A DNA stretch of 64,000 nucleotides from Stenotrophomonas maltophilia (lineage in GTDB: Bacteria; Pseudomonadota; Gammaproteobacteria; Xanthomonadales; Xanthomonadaceae): assembly GCA_009912235.1 (NCBI GenBank), contig WNDS01000002.1, forward strand, positions 558,001 through 622,000, given 5' to 3'. Every line of letters starts with the position of its first letter. The first letter of the stretch is position 1. Positions 38,302 through 49,294 of the stretch are shown here, in pieces. Made by a program: the position numbers and the translations under genes. The notes beneath the pieces were generated by a model, which did no database searches, was not told the DNA's origin, and saw only the letters and a list, made by a program, of their open reading frames with translations.

Positions 38302-40725
38302 TCAGCGGATGACGGTGAACCGCACCTGGGTCCATGCGCCATCGGTGGCCAGGGCGGTCGACGTGTGTTGGCCCGGCTCGGCGAGTTCCTGCCCGATCCA
38401 CTGTGCGCCCCGCGAGCGGGCGATCAGCCGGCCATCGAGCAGCCAGTCGATCTCCTGTTCGCTGCCGAGCGCGCGCAGCTGCAGACGCACGCCGTGGGTG
38501 GCGTTGGGTGCGCGCGCCAGCGTGGCGCCATCGTTGAGGCCGTCCACATGCAGCGCGATGCTGGCATCGCGGCCATCATCCCGGCAGTCCGGCGCCAGCG
38601 GCGGCAGCTGCGAAGCCTGCCGCGTGGCCTGCGGCAGTCACGGCGACAGCAGCGCCGGCCAGCGCGCCAGTTCGCGTTCGGCCACCTCGTGCGGCGCGCT
38701 GCAATCGGCGGACAGGCGCCGGCCGCTGCGTGCATCGGCCTGGTAGCGCTGCCGGCCCGGCTGCCAGCGCCGCGCATCGCGTTCGGCGAAGGTCGGCGGC
38801 ACGTTGCCATCCAGCAGGAACGCCTTCATCCGCCGCTGGCACAGCGCCGGCGCCAGCCCCTCGGCCAGTTCGCCGGTGGGCCAGCACACCTCGGCCTCGC
38901 TGACGCTGGCCGGCATCGGTGAGGCACTGGCATCGCCACGCTGGCGCGGCAGGCTGTCGACCACTTCAAACAGCAGCGGCAGCGCGGTGACCGCGCCGTA
39001 CTGGCCGGGCAAGGGTGTGCCATCGGGCCGCCCCGCCCAGACGCCCACGGTGTAGTGGCGGGTGCTGCCGATCGCCCAGGCATCCCGGTAGCCATAGCTG
39101 GTGCCGGTCTTCCAGGCCACGCGCGGCCGGCCGCCGACATCGAAGGTGCCCACGCCATAACCGGGCCGTGGGTTGGATTCGAGCATCTCGCGGGTGATCC
39201 ACGCCGCCCCCGGCGACGCCAGCCGGCGCTCGATGCGCGGCTCGTCGGCGGTGTAGCGCACGCGGCCGGCGATGCCGTTGCGGTTGAGCGCAGCGAACGC
39301 ACCGACCAGGTCTTCCAGCCGCGCGCCGGTGCCGCCGAGGATCAACGACAGGTTCGGCGCGCTGCCCTTGGGAAAGCGCAGCTGGATGCCGGTATGTGAC
39401 AGCCGCGCCGCAAAGCGGGCCGAGCCCACGCGGTCGAGCAGGTCCACCGCTGGAACGTTCAGCGACAGCCGCAGTGCCGTGGCCGCTGCCACCGGACCGT
39501 TGAACGCCGCATCGAAATTGCCGGGGCGGTAACCGCCGAAACTCTGCGGTGCGTCCACCAGCAGGCTTTCCGAATGGATCAGGCCATCGTCCAGCGCCAT
39601 CGCATACAGGAACGGCTTGAGCGTGGAGCCGGGCGAGCGCCAGGCCTGCACCATGTCCACGTGGCCCAGCCGCTGGCGATCACCGAAGCTGAGTGTGCCC
39701 ACATAGGCACGCGCCTCCAGGCTCTGGTTGTCCACCACCAGCAACGCGGCCGAGGTGCGCTCGGGCAGCGTGGAAAAATAGCTGGCCACGCGCTCTTCCA
39801 GCGTGCGCTGCAGGCCGATGTCGAGCGTGCTTTCGATGCGCGCCTGCCCGGGATGCGCACTGTGCAGCCGCTGTGCCAGCAGCGCGGCATGCAGCGGCGA
39901 CCGCAGCGAACGGGTCACCACGGTTTCGATGCGGGCGTCGTCGACGTCCTCGCCCGACCACACGCCCAGCGCGGCCATGCGCGCCAGCACCTTGTCGCGT
40001 GCGCGCTGCGCAGCCTCGGGGTGGCGGTCCGGGCGCAGCCGGCTGGGGGCCTGCGGCAGCACCGCCAGCAGCGCCGCTTCGGCATGCGAGAGCTGCGAGG
40101 CCGGCTTGCCCAGGTAGGCCCAGCTGGCCGCCTCCACGCCCTCGATGGTGCCGCCATAGGGTGCACGCTCCAGGTACAGCGCCAGGATCTGCGGCTTGGT
40201 CAGGTGCACTTCCAGCTGCAGCGCGCGCAGCATCTGCTTGGCCTTGCCCCACGGCGTGCGCGAATGCGCGTCGAGGATGCGCGCCACCTGCATGGTCAGC
40301 GTGGAGCCGCCGGAGACGATGCGCCCGCGCCGCAGCAGCTGCCCGCTGGCGCGCAGCAACGCCGCCGGGTTGATGCCCGCGTGGCGCCAGAACCAGCGGT
40401 CTTCGTAGGTCAGCAGTGCCTGCAGGTACAGCGGTGAAACGCTGCTGGCCGACGCCGGGTAGCGCCACACGCCTTCGGCGTCGGCGAACGCACGCAGCGG
40501 GCTGCCATCGCGTGCCACCACCAGCGTGCTGGTATCTCGCTGCTGTGGCAACGGCGGCGGAAACGCCAGGTCCAGCACCAGCAGCAGCGCCAGCAGCGCC
40601 AGCAGCGCCAGCAGCGCCAGCAGCGCCAGCAGCGCCAGCAGCGCCAGCAGCGCCACCGTGCCCCAGCGCAGCCAGGGCCACAACGGCTGCAGCCCGGCCC
40701 GCAGGCGCGTACTGCGCCACCTCAT
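38302..40725 (-). pseudogene. pbpC: Penicillin-binding protein 1C with an in-frame TGA near the C-terminus
   Basis: Expected product is 807 residues. After an N-terminal anchor made of ALL repeats, the glycosyltransferase domain has YEDRWFWRHAGINPAAL, GGSTLTMQ and ERAPYGGTIEGVEAASW. The transpeptidase domain has SPGSTLKPF (SxxK), SLNVPAVD and KTGTSYGYRD. TGA at 38638-38640 (Trp TGG to TGA likely) comes after both catalytic domains. The same frame continues 111 codons as the BiPBP_C domain. The truncated product might keep activity but would lose that domain. It ends next to a REP and starts 50 bp after the alpha-2-macroglobulin gene. Confidence 0.85.
40582..40653 (-). repeat. 9-bp tandem repeat coding the membrane anchor of PBP1C
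   Basis: Eight perfect copies of CAGCAGCGC (plus strand), coding Ala-Leu-Leu on the minus strand. The array lies inside the single membrane segment of PbpC. Because each unit is three codons, gain or loss changes helix length without a frameshift. Confidence 0.95.
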
Positions 40726-40774
40726 CGGCCAGCCCCGCCGGGGCAGGCCGCGCGGTGGCGGCCCGCCCGACCGG

Positions 40775-43700
40775 TCACGGCTGGACCACGGTGATCGTGG
40801 TCGGGTTGCTGCGGCCCACGCCCCGCAGCTGCGGGCGGTACATGTCTTCCACCAGCGGCGGCGGCACCGCATAGGTGCCCGGGGTGACCGCACGCACCAG
40901 GTAGAACACGGTGGCCTTGCTGCCACGCGAAAGCTTCAGCGCCGCCACGTAGCGGTCATCGCGGAACTCTTCGTGCTGGGTCTGCGCCGCTTCGCTGCGT
41001 TCGCTGATGTTGATGCCATCCACCACCACGTCGGCCCACTGCTTGGCATCGCCCAGATTGAAGTTCTCGATCTCCAGGCCGGCCGGCAGCAGGTCGGTCA
41101 GTAGCGCGTCGGGCATGCTGGTGTCCGGGGTTACCATGACCCGCACGATCAGCGCTTCGCCTTCCTTCAACGGGCGCGGCGCCCACGGCTTGCCATCGGT
41201 ACCGAAGTAGCTGCGCTCCACGCCGATCACGCTGTTGTCCGGCGCCGGTGCGCTGCGCGGAATGCCCGCCACGTCGATGCTGGCGAACATCGGCGGCTCG
41301 CCCTGCGAGCTGAAGCGCACGCCACTGACCAGCTGGCCGGCATCGAAGTTGCGGCCGAACAGCTTGCGCGCGCTGATGGCCTGGCTGTCGCCACCGATCA
41401 CCAGTTCACCGGCCACCAGCTTCTGCTGGTTGGCCGCCAGCGCCTTGCCCAGCCGCGCGATGGCCACCTGTTCCTGCGTGCTCAGCCACAGCCAGCCGCT
41501 GCTGCGGCGCGCATCCAGGCCGCGGCCCAGTTCCACCGAGCGCGCATCCCAGGCCGGCTTGGCCAGCTTGTTTTCGTGGGTCAGCGCAATCATCAGCGCG
41601 TCGTCGCGGATCGCGCTGCCGTAATCGCCGTAGTAGGACGGGCGATCGGCGCTGGAAGCGGCGAAGCCAGCGGCAATGGCCGCCTCGCCGCGCTTGCGGT
41701 CGCCCTGCAGCGACAGTGCCACGCCCAGGTGCACCAGCGGCAGGCCGCCGACCGCCTTGCTGCGTTCGTTGTCGTACAGCGCGCGCAGCGTGCCCAGCGG
41801 GGCGCGGTTGACGCGGGCCAGCACGTACCCCGAATACGCCTGGTTGGCGAACTTCAGGTTCTCGCGCTTGTCCTGCCCGTAGAACGGGTTGCCACCGGAC
41901 AGCAGGTCTTCACTCAGGCGGTTGAGGGCCTTCTGCAGCACGTTGTCCGGCACGGCGAAGCCGGCGTCCTTGGCATCAAGCAGGAACTCGGTGACATACG
42001 GGGTCAGCCATGGGTTCACGTAGCCGTCGTCGCCCCACATCGAGAAGTTGCCGTTGGCCACCTGCATCGAGGCCAGGCGGCCGAAGGCACCTTCCATGCG
42101 CTCGTTGCGGGCCTTGGCATCCAGCCCGTCGGCGCCCAGCATGGCCGAGGTGGCCTGGTCCAGGATCAGCGCGGCATAGCCCTTGCTGGTGGTCTGCTCG
42201 GCGCAGCCGTAGGGGTAGTTCAGGGCGCCCTGCAGCGCACTGGCGAACGGGATCGGCGGCAGCGGGCTGACCAGCAGGCGGGCGTTGACCGAATCGGCCA
42301 TCAGGCCTTCGGTCAGGCTGGCATCCAGGCTGACCAGCACCAGCGGGTCGAGCGTGCGCACCTGCGAACGCAGCACCTGCGGCCACGCCGCACGCACCGG
42401 CAGCTCATAGCGGCGGTCGGCCTTGAAGCCGTTGCCATCCACCCGCACGCGCAGCTTGGCCACACTGTTGCCCTCGCGCGCGCCCAGCGGGAAGCTCAGG
42501 GTCGATTTGGAATCGGCGGCCAGCTGCACGCTGCGGCGGCCCTCGGCCAGCGTCAGCGGGCCTTCGGTGTCCACCTGCACGGTAAACGCACCGGGCTTGC
42601 CGGTGAAGTTCTGCACGTCCAGGGTGACGGTACTGCGGTCACCCGGGGCCAGCACGCGCGGCATGCTGGCCTCGGCAAGGATCGGCGCGCGCACGATGGT
42701 TTCCACGTCCCGCTTGCCGTACTCGGTTTCCGAATAGACCAGCGCCGACACGCGCAGGGTGCCGTTGAAATCGGGCACCTTCAGGCGGATGCGCGCCGTG
42801 CCCTTGGCGTCGAGCTGCACCGGGCCGGAGAACAGGTCCACGGTCTGCACGCGCGCGGTCGGCCGCTTGGCCTGCGGCAGTGCCTGCAGCGCCATGTCAC
42901 CGCCGAACTTCAGCTTGCCGTTGCTGCCATCGAAGCTCTCGATGACCCGGCTGTAGACGTCGTAGGCATCGATGCCCAGCCGGCGCTGCGCGAAGAAGTG
43001 ACCGGCCGCGTCAGGCACCGGAAAGCGGGTGATGTTGAGGATGCCCACGTCCACCGCTGACACGGTGACATGTGCCTTCTTGCCGGCCAGCTGCGGCACG
43101 CTGACGGTGACCGGCAGGTCCTGCTCGGGGCGCATCTGCGCCGGTGCCACCAGGCCGACGGCCACGCTGCGCGCCTTGCGGTCCATCGGCACGTGTGCCA
43201 CGCCCACCGCGCGCGCCAGGGTGATCTTGCTGGGCGCGCTGCCGCCACGGAACACCAGCGCGGTGATGTAGACGTCGTGGCGTTCCCAGTCGGCGGTGAC
43301 CGGAATCTTGAAGGTGGCGCCGGGCTTGGCGTCGATCTCCTGCACGTACAGCATGCGGTCGCTCTCGACCATCAGCAGGCCCTTGCCGGCATGCGGCGGG
43401 GTCACCGTCACCTGCAGGGTATCGCCGGCCTTGTAGCCGGTCTTGTCCAGCGCCAGCTTCACCTTGTCCGGACGCGCATCCAGGCCCCGGTTGTCATCGC
43501 CCCAGCTCCAGCCGGCGCGGAACGGGTAGCGGCTGGTCAGGCCGGTGGCCGGGTCGAACACATCCACCCGGTACTCGCCCCACTCCACCGCGAAATCGAA
43601 GGCGACCGCGCTGCTGCCAGCGTCGACGGTACGGGTCTCCTTGTTCTCGAAGCGGCGGGTGAAGTCATAGCCCCAGCGGTTGTCGTTGAAGGTCCAGTGG

Positions 43701-45701
43701 TAATCGCGCAGCTCGCGCACCAGCGTGACTTTCAGGCCCTTGGCCGGCTGCGGCTTGCCCTCGGCGTCCACGCGCAGCAGCTGGAAGCGTGCGTTGCTGT
43801 TGGCATCGGCGCCGTCTTCCGGCTTGAACAGCGGGCGCACGCCCACCAGCACCGGCGCCGGCCACAGCACGCGCTTCAGGCTGCGGGTAACGGTACGGCC
43901 ACCGGTTTCATACACGCTGCCGGACAGCACCACCGCCGCCGGGGTTTTGGCCTTGGCCGCTTCGGCCGGCAGGTCCACGTCCTGGCGCAGCTGGCCGTTG
44001 CCGGGCAGCGTGGTATCGATCACATCCTTGGCTTCGCGCGGCAGCTCCACGGTGGGGTCGCCGAAGAAGTAGCCCGGCAGGCTGGCCGCCGGGGCTTGTT
44101 CCACGCCCACCGCCAGGCGCGCGGTGAAGCGGTTGCCATCGGCCGGCGCGCCATACAGGTACGCACCGTTGGCCTGCAGGCGCAGCGCAAAACCCGGTCG
44201 CAGGGTCTTCTGCGGGCTGTCCAGGTCCAGCTTCATGCGCTCGGGCAGGAACTCCTCGATACGCAGGGTCATGCCCTGGATGGCTTCCTTGCTGGCCGGG
44301 TCGGTACGGAACTCCACCTGCCAGCGGCCGGTGGGGGCCTCGGCCGGAATCAGCTGCTCGAAGCTGAAGTAGCCCTGCTCATCGGGCTGCAGGCGGGTTT
44401 CACGGAAGGTCTTGCCGTCGGGCTGCTTCAGGCGCAGGAACACCGGCTGGATCTTCTTGCCCGGGCCACCGACCGGCTTGCCGTCGTTGTCGCGCAGCAG
44501 CGCGGACAGGCGCACGGTCTCGCCCGGGCGGTACAGGTCGCGGCCGGACCAGGCGAACACATCGAACCAGGCGTTGTCACGCCCGGCCACCGCGAATTCA
44601 TTCAGGTCCAGCGCGGGCTGGTTGAACGGCAGGAAGCTGGTGTCCTTGCCACTGCCGGCCACCAGCACATGGCCGGCATCGAGGGTGTACTTCAGCAGCG
44701 CGTTGCCGTTGCCATCGGTGCTGGCCTTGAGCACGGTCTCGCCCTTGGCATCGAGTACGCGCAGGTCGACCTTCTTCAGTGAACTGCCGTCCTTCAGCGA
44801 GGCGGTGTGCACGAACAGCGTGTCCTTGTAGGCACGGGCATGCAGGCCGATATCGCTGATGGTGAAGAAGGCGGTGTCGAACTCGCCTTCGAAATCGCCG
44901 GTGCGCTTGAGCACGGCGAAGTACAGGCCGGGCTCCTGCAGTTCCTTCACGTCCTGGATCGGCAGGTAGGTCAGCACGCGCTCATTCTGCTTGCCGCCGA
45001 GGATGAAGCGGTTGACGTAGACCGGTTCGGCTAGCTTGTTGATCGGCGTGCGTTCGTAATCGCTGCTCAGTTCCCAGCTGCCACGGCGGCCGCCGCGCTG
45101 TTACTGGCTGAAGAAAGTGGGCAGGTCCTTTTCGCGCACGCGCAGGAATTCAACGTCCACCTCCGGCACGTTCACCGACACCATCGGCAGGCCGCGCGTA
45201 TCGCGCGCCGGCAGCACGCTGCCCTGCGAGGCGAAGCCGGCCGCCGGCTTCAGTTCGCCGCTGAACACCTTCTGCTTCAGTTCCTTGCCCAGGCGGCTGC
45301 CATCGGCGGCCAGCAGGTCGGCCGAGACCACCAGGCCGAACTCCTAGCCGGATTCCACGAACGGGTAGCGCAGGGTCAGGCCGTCATCGGACAGGGTCCA
45401 GCTGCTGTCCTCGGTGCCGACCTTCTCCTCGAAGCGCACCAGCTTGTCGAACTCCTGGGTGCCGACCAGCGGGCGCGAAAACTCCAGCGCCAGCGACAGG
45501 CCGTCGTTCTTCTGGTCGGGGTAGGCGCGCAGCAGGGTGAATTCCTTGACCGTTTCGGCCTTGGCGGTGATCGCCTCGCCGCTGGCCGTGGGCAGCTACC
45601 CGCTGTCGTTGCGGTTGCAGCCGGCCAGGCCCAGGACCATGGCCCCGGTCACCAGTGCCGCCTTCCATCCCCCACTGCCGCAGCCGCGCCAGACCGATCA
45701 T
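40775..45701 (-). pseudogene. Bacterial alpha-2-macroglobulin (YfhM type) with four lesions at its 5' end
   Basis: Expected product is about 1,641 residues: a lipoprotein (LGLAGC lipobox near residue 26) that traps proteases in the periplasm. The thioester motif is CAEQ in YPYGCAEQTTSKG. The 4.2 kb from 44977 down are clean and cover the MG domains, bait region, thioester domain and C-terminus. The 5' part has an extra base in the G-run at 45669-45673, TAG at 45596-45598, TAG at 45344-45346 and TAA at 45101-45103, all in one frame once the indel is fixed. As written, only a fragment lacking export signals could be made. pbpC follows, its usual partner. Confidence 0.85.
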
Positions 45702-45856
45702 GTCGTGTCACTCCTTGAACGAGGCGGCCAGTATAAGCGCGGCGCGTCAAGGTGTTGACGCACCGGCGGTCGGAAAGCGGGTCCAGGGGCAGCGCCGGGC
45801 CATGGCCGGCGGGATCGGCAGTCGCCCGCCAGGCTTGGCACCGACCAGAGCGCCCC

Positions 45857-47317
45857 CTACCCCGGCAGGTACAGGTCCACGTAGTCGGTCACCGGCAGGG
45901 CGGCCAGTGCCACCGGGTCCAGCGAGGCGGCGAGAATGCGCTGCTGCTGCGCGGTCGGGAACCGGTGCGCCAGGTGCCGGCGGAACTTATCCAGCAGCAG
46001 CGGCATGCCTTCAGCGCGGCGGCGGGCGTGGCCCAGCGGGTATTCCACCACCACCTCGGGCAGCGAACCGTCATCGGCAAAGCGCACGCTCAGTGCATTG
46101 GCGATGCTGCGCTTGTCCGGGTCCAGGTAATCGGCACTGAAACCGGCGTCCTCCACGCAGTGCATGGTGGCCCGCAGCGCATCGATGCAGGGGTCGGCCG
46201 CGACGTCATCCTCGTAATCCTCGGCCACCAGCCGGCCATGCAGCAGCGCGATGGCCACCATGTACTGCACGCAGTGGTCGCGGTCGGCCGGGTTATGCAG
46301 CGGGCCCTGCTTGTCGATGATGCGGATGCAGGCCTGCTGGGTACGGATGGTCAGCTGGGCGATGTCCATCGGTGAGCGCCCGGCCGCCTTCAGTTGATGG
46401 TGCAGCGTGATGGCCGCTTCCACGGCGGTCTGGCCATGGAACTCGGCCGGGAAACTGATCTTGAACAGCACGTTTTCCATCACATAGCTGCCCAGTGGCC
46501 GCGCAAGGGTAACGGGCTGGCCGTGCATCGCGACGTCCTGGAAGCCCCACGTCGGCGTGCTCAGCACCGAGGGGTAGCCCATCTCACCGGCAGCGGCCAT
46601 CAGCGCCAGCCGTACCGCGCGGCTGGTGGCATCCCCGGCGGCCCAGCTCTTGCGCGAACCGGTATTGGGCGCATGCCGGTAGGTGCGCAGCGACTGGCCA
46701 TCGACCCAGGCCAGTGACAGCGCGTTGAGCATGCGCTCGCGATCGAGCCCGAGCAGCTGCGCCACCACGGCGGTGGAGGCCACCTTGACCAGCAGCACAT
46801 GGTCCAGGCCCACGCGATTGAACGCGTTGTCCAGCGCCAGCACACCCTGGATCTCGTGCGCCTTGATCATCGCGCGCAGCACGTCGTGCATGGTCGGCGA
46901 CGCGCGGCGCAGGCCGGCGGCATTGCGACCCAGCCAATCGGCCACGGCCAGGATGCCGCCGAGGTTGTCCGAAGGATGGCCCCACTCTGCGGCCAGCCAG
47001 GTGTCGTTGAAATCGAGCTAGCGCACCATCGCGCCGATGTTGAACGCGGCCTGCACCGGATCCAGCGCATAGTGCGTGCCGGGCACGCGCGCACCGTTCT
47101 GCACCGTGATGCCGGGCACCACCGGCCCGAGCAGTCTGCTGCAGGCCGGGAACGCCAGCGCTTCCAGGCCGCAGCCCAGGGTATCGAGCAGGCAGTAATG
47201 CGCGGTCTCGAACGCCCGGGTGCTGTCGATGGGCGTGTCGCGCACGTAATCCACAATCTCGAGCAGCAGTGGGTCCCACGCTGCACGCTGGTTGGAAGAG
47301 GTCTGGCTGCTGGACAT
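45857..47317 (-). pseudogene. prpD: 2-methylcitrate dehydratase PrpD with an in-frame TAG
   Basis: Expected product is 486 codons including the stop. The MmgE/PrpD family sequence starts [20 protein letters not shown] and runs to TAG at 47018-47020, then continues in frame with LDFNDTWLAAEWGHPSDNLG to the normal end. The family reads MVRWLDFNDTW, so TGG (Trp) to TAG is the likely change. PrpD dehydrates 2-methylcitrate in the propionate pathway. In loci that also have acnD and prpF it is often redundant. It is the last gene of the prp group. Confidence 0.9.
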
Positions 47318-47329
47318 CGTGCATCTCCG

Positions 47330-47400
47330 ATAGCGCCGGGCCCTGCCCGGCGGTTCATGGGCGGGCCCTGCTGCGCTCGCCGGGCATGGCCCGGCGCTAC
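47330..47400. repeat. Paired SMAG-like REP units between prpF and prpD
   Basis: An inverted pair: TAGCGCCGGGCCCTGCCCGG at the left edge and GCCGGGCATGGCCCGGCGCT ending CTAC at 47400. REP pairs inside operons can alter mRNA stability between the flanking genes. Confidence 0.82.
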
Positions 47401-47415
47401 CGCGATGGTCCCGCG

Positions 47416-48600
47416 TTACAAGGTGTCGGCCGGTACCCGCACCGTGCCTTCCATCAGCACGCGGGCGCTGCGGCTCATGATGGCCTTGGTCACCGTCCAC
47501 TGGCCGTCAACGCGGCCGGCCTGTGCGCCCACGCGCAACGTGCCGGACGGATGGCCGAAGGTCACCGCCTCACGCTCGCCACCACCGGCGGCGCGGTTGA
47601 CCAGGGTGCCCGGAATCGCCGCGGCGGTGCCGATCGCCACGGCCGCCGCGCCCATCATCGCGTGGTGCAGCTTGCCCATCGACAGCGCACGCGCGTGCAG
47701 GTCGATGGCCGAGGCCGGGATTGCCTTGCCGCTGGACGATACGTAGTCTTGCGCCGGTGCCACGAACGCCACTTTCGGCGTGTGCTGGCGGGTGGTGGCG
47801 TCTTCCAGCTTCGAAATCAGCCCCATGCGCAGCGCACCATGGGCACGGATGGTCTCGAACTTCTGCAGCGCCGCCTTGTCTTCGTTGATGGCCGGCTGCA
47901 GCTCGGTGCCAGTATAACCCAGATCGGCAGCATTGAGGAAGATGGTCGGAATGCCGGCGGTGATCATCGTCACCTCGAAGCTGCCCACGCCCGGCACCTC
48001 CAGCGTGTCGATCACGTTGCCGGTCGGGAACATCGCGCCGGCATCGCCGTCATCGGAGGGGTCGATGAATTCCAGCTGGATCTGGGCGGCCGGGAAAGTC
48101 ACGCCGTCCAGTTCGAAATCACTGGTTTCCTGCACCTCGCCATCGCGCATCGGCACGTGGGCGATGATGGTCTTGCCGATGTTGGCCTGCCAGATGCGCA
48201 CGGTGCACAGGCCGTCGCGCGGCACGCGGGCCGCGTCGATCAGCCCGTTGGCGATCGCGAACGGGCCGACCGCAGTGCTGAGGTTGCCGCAGTTGCCGCT
48301 CCAGTCGACGAACGCGGTGTCGATGGACACCTGGCCGTACAGGTAGTCCACGTCGTGGTCGGGCACCGACGCACTGGAAATGATCACGCACTTGCTGGTG
48401 CTGGAGGTCGCCCCGCCCATGCCGTCGGTCTGCTTGCCATACGGATCGGGCGAACCGATCACGCGCATCAGCAGCGCATCGCGCGCGGCGCCCGGCACCT
48501 GTGCGGCGCCGGGAAGGTCCTGCAGGCGGAAGAACACGCCCTTGCTGGTGCCACCGCGCATGTAGGTGGCGGGAATACGGAGTTGCGGGAGGAAGGTCAT
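47416..48600 (-). CDS. prpF: PrpF, AcnD-accessory isomerase
   Basis: A 394-residue diaminopimelate-epimerase-like protein. PrpF isomerises methylaconitate so that the AcnD product can enter the next step of the 2-methylcitrate cycle. The N-terminus [36 protein letters not shown] and [20 protein letters not shown] (catalytic Cys region) are typical. ATG 48598-48600 (MTFLPQLR) is preferred over 48612. It starts 24 bp after parE, so it may be transcribed with the toxin-antitoxin genes. Confidence 0.95.
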   Translation of the reverse strand: MTFLPQLRIPATYMRGGTSKGVFFRLQDLPGAAQVPGAARDALLMRVIGSPDPYGKQTDGMGGATSSTSKCVIISSASVPDHDVDYLYGQVSIDTAFVDWSGNCGNLSTAVGPFAIANGLIDAARVPRDGLCTVRIWQANIGKTIIAHVPMRDGEVQETSDFELDGVTFPAAQIQLEFIDPSDDGDAGAMFPTGNVIDTLEVPGVGSFEVTMITAGIPTIFLNAADLGYTGTELQPAINEDKAALQKFETIRAHGALRMGLISKLEDATTRQHTPKVAFVAPAQDYVSSSGKAIPASAIDLHARALSMGKLHHAMMGAAAVAIGTAAAIPGTLVNRAAGGGEREAVTFGHPSGTLRVGAQAGRVDGQWTVTKAIMSRSARVLMEGTVRVPADTL

Positions 48601-48623
48601 CGTCGGGTCCACGCGTTGGAATA

Positions 48624-48950
48624 TCAGGAAATGTCTTGCATCAAGTGATCGAGGCCACGGTCAACACGCCACACACGCATGACGTGCACGCGCTCAGGCA
48701 GGTTGACGTAATAGATCAGGTAACGATCAAAGGAAGAAACCGGCATGAAGCGCAACGGCCCAGGCAGCTGCGCGGCGAAATCGGCATGTCTGGTGGAGCC
48801 CGAAGCGGGAAACAGGGCGATGCGCTGCAGGGTGGTCTCCAACTCGGCCAGGAAACGCACGCCCAGTGCCGTCCCTCCCTGTCGCGCGAACCATAGCGCG
48901 GTATCGGCCGCGTCGGTCTCAGCCCTCGGCCTCCACTCAATCGCCTTCAC
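48624..48950 (-). CDS. parE: ParE-type toxin
   Basis: A 108-residue RelE/ParE superfamily protein: IEWRPRAETDAADTALWF at the N-terminus, the mid-helix GVRFLAELETTLQRIALFP and C-terminal strands RYLIYYVNLPERVHVMRVW. ParE proteins poison DNA gyrase. It overlaps the end of parD by 14 bp, the standard antitoxin-first order. It lies between acnD and prpF, an unusual site for such a module. Confidence 0.88.
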   Translation of the reverse strand: MKAIEWRPRAETDAADTALWFARQGGTALGVRFLAELETTLQRIALFPASGSTRHADFAAQLPGPLRFMPVSSFDRYLIYYVNLPERVHVMRVWRVDRGLDHLMQDIS

Positions 48951-49194
48951 GCTCCATCCTTTCGGTCAATTCACGACGCATTCGTTCGAAGGTTTCACCG
49001 GTCACTGGAATGGCAGGGCCCGAGGCCAGCCCCTCGGCGATGAGCTTCTTGAGCAACTCCTCCGCCTTGCTGCGCTGGCGCTGGCGGATCAGGTCGCGCA
49101 CATAGTCCGAGGTGCTGGAGTAGCCGCCTTCGCGCACTTCCTCGTCCACGAACTGCTTGAGCGGGTCGGTCAGCGAAATGTTCATGGTGGCCAT
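48937..49194 (-). CDS. parD: ParD-type antitoxin
   Basis: An 85-residue ribbon-helix-helix protein with MATMNISLTDPLKQFVDEEV and GGYSSTSDYVRDLIRQRQ, the usual ParD DNA-binding half, and a C-terminal toxin-binding helix. ATG 49192-49194 is chosen for its GGAGAG at 4-5 bases; ATG 49183-49185 is the alternative. It would neutralise ParE and repress its own promoter. An inverted repeat suited to that lies 12 bp upstream. Confidence 0.9.
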   Translation of the reverse strand: MATMNISLTDPLKQFVDEEVREGGYSSTSDYVRDLIRQRQRSKAEELLKKLIAEGLASGPAIPVTGETFERMRRELTERMEREGD

Positions 49195-49205
49195 GAAACT
49201 CTCCA

Positions 49206-49254
49206 TTGGCAGTTTTTGCCAAGTCAGTGTGCGCCCCGCCCTCGTGTCGGACAA
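49206..49254 (-). promoter_or_regulatory. Promoter and operator of parDE
   Basis: On the minus strand, TTGTCC (49249-49254) and CACACT (49226-49231) are 17 bp apart. Just downstream, TTGGCA-N5-TGCCAA (49206-49222) is a perfect inverted repeat over the likely transcription start, a probable ParD site. Confidence 0.6.
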
Positions 49255-49281
49255 GCCTGCCCCCGGTCTCCGGGGGCAGGC
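49255..49281 (-). terminator. Hairpin after acnD
   Basis: Perfect 12-bp arms (GCCTGCCCCCGG and its complement) with a three-base loop, 14 bp past the acnD stop. Only a short T-poor stretch follows, so it may be a weak terminator or an mRNA-end protector. It directly abuts the parD -35 box. Confidence 0.65.
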
Positions 49282-49294
49282 ATTCAGCCGGCTA

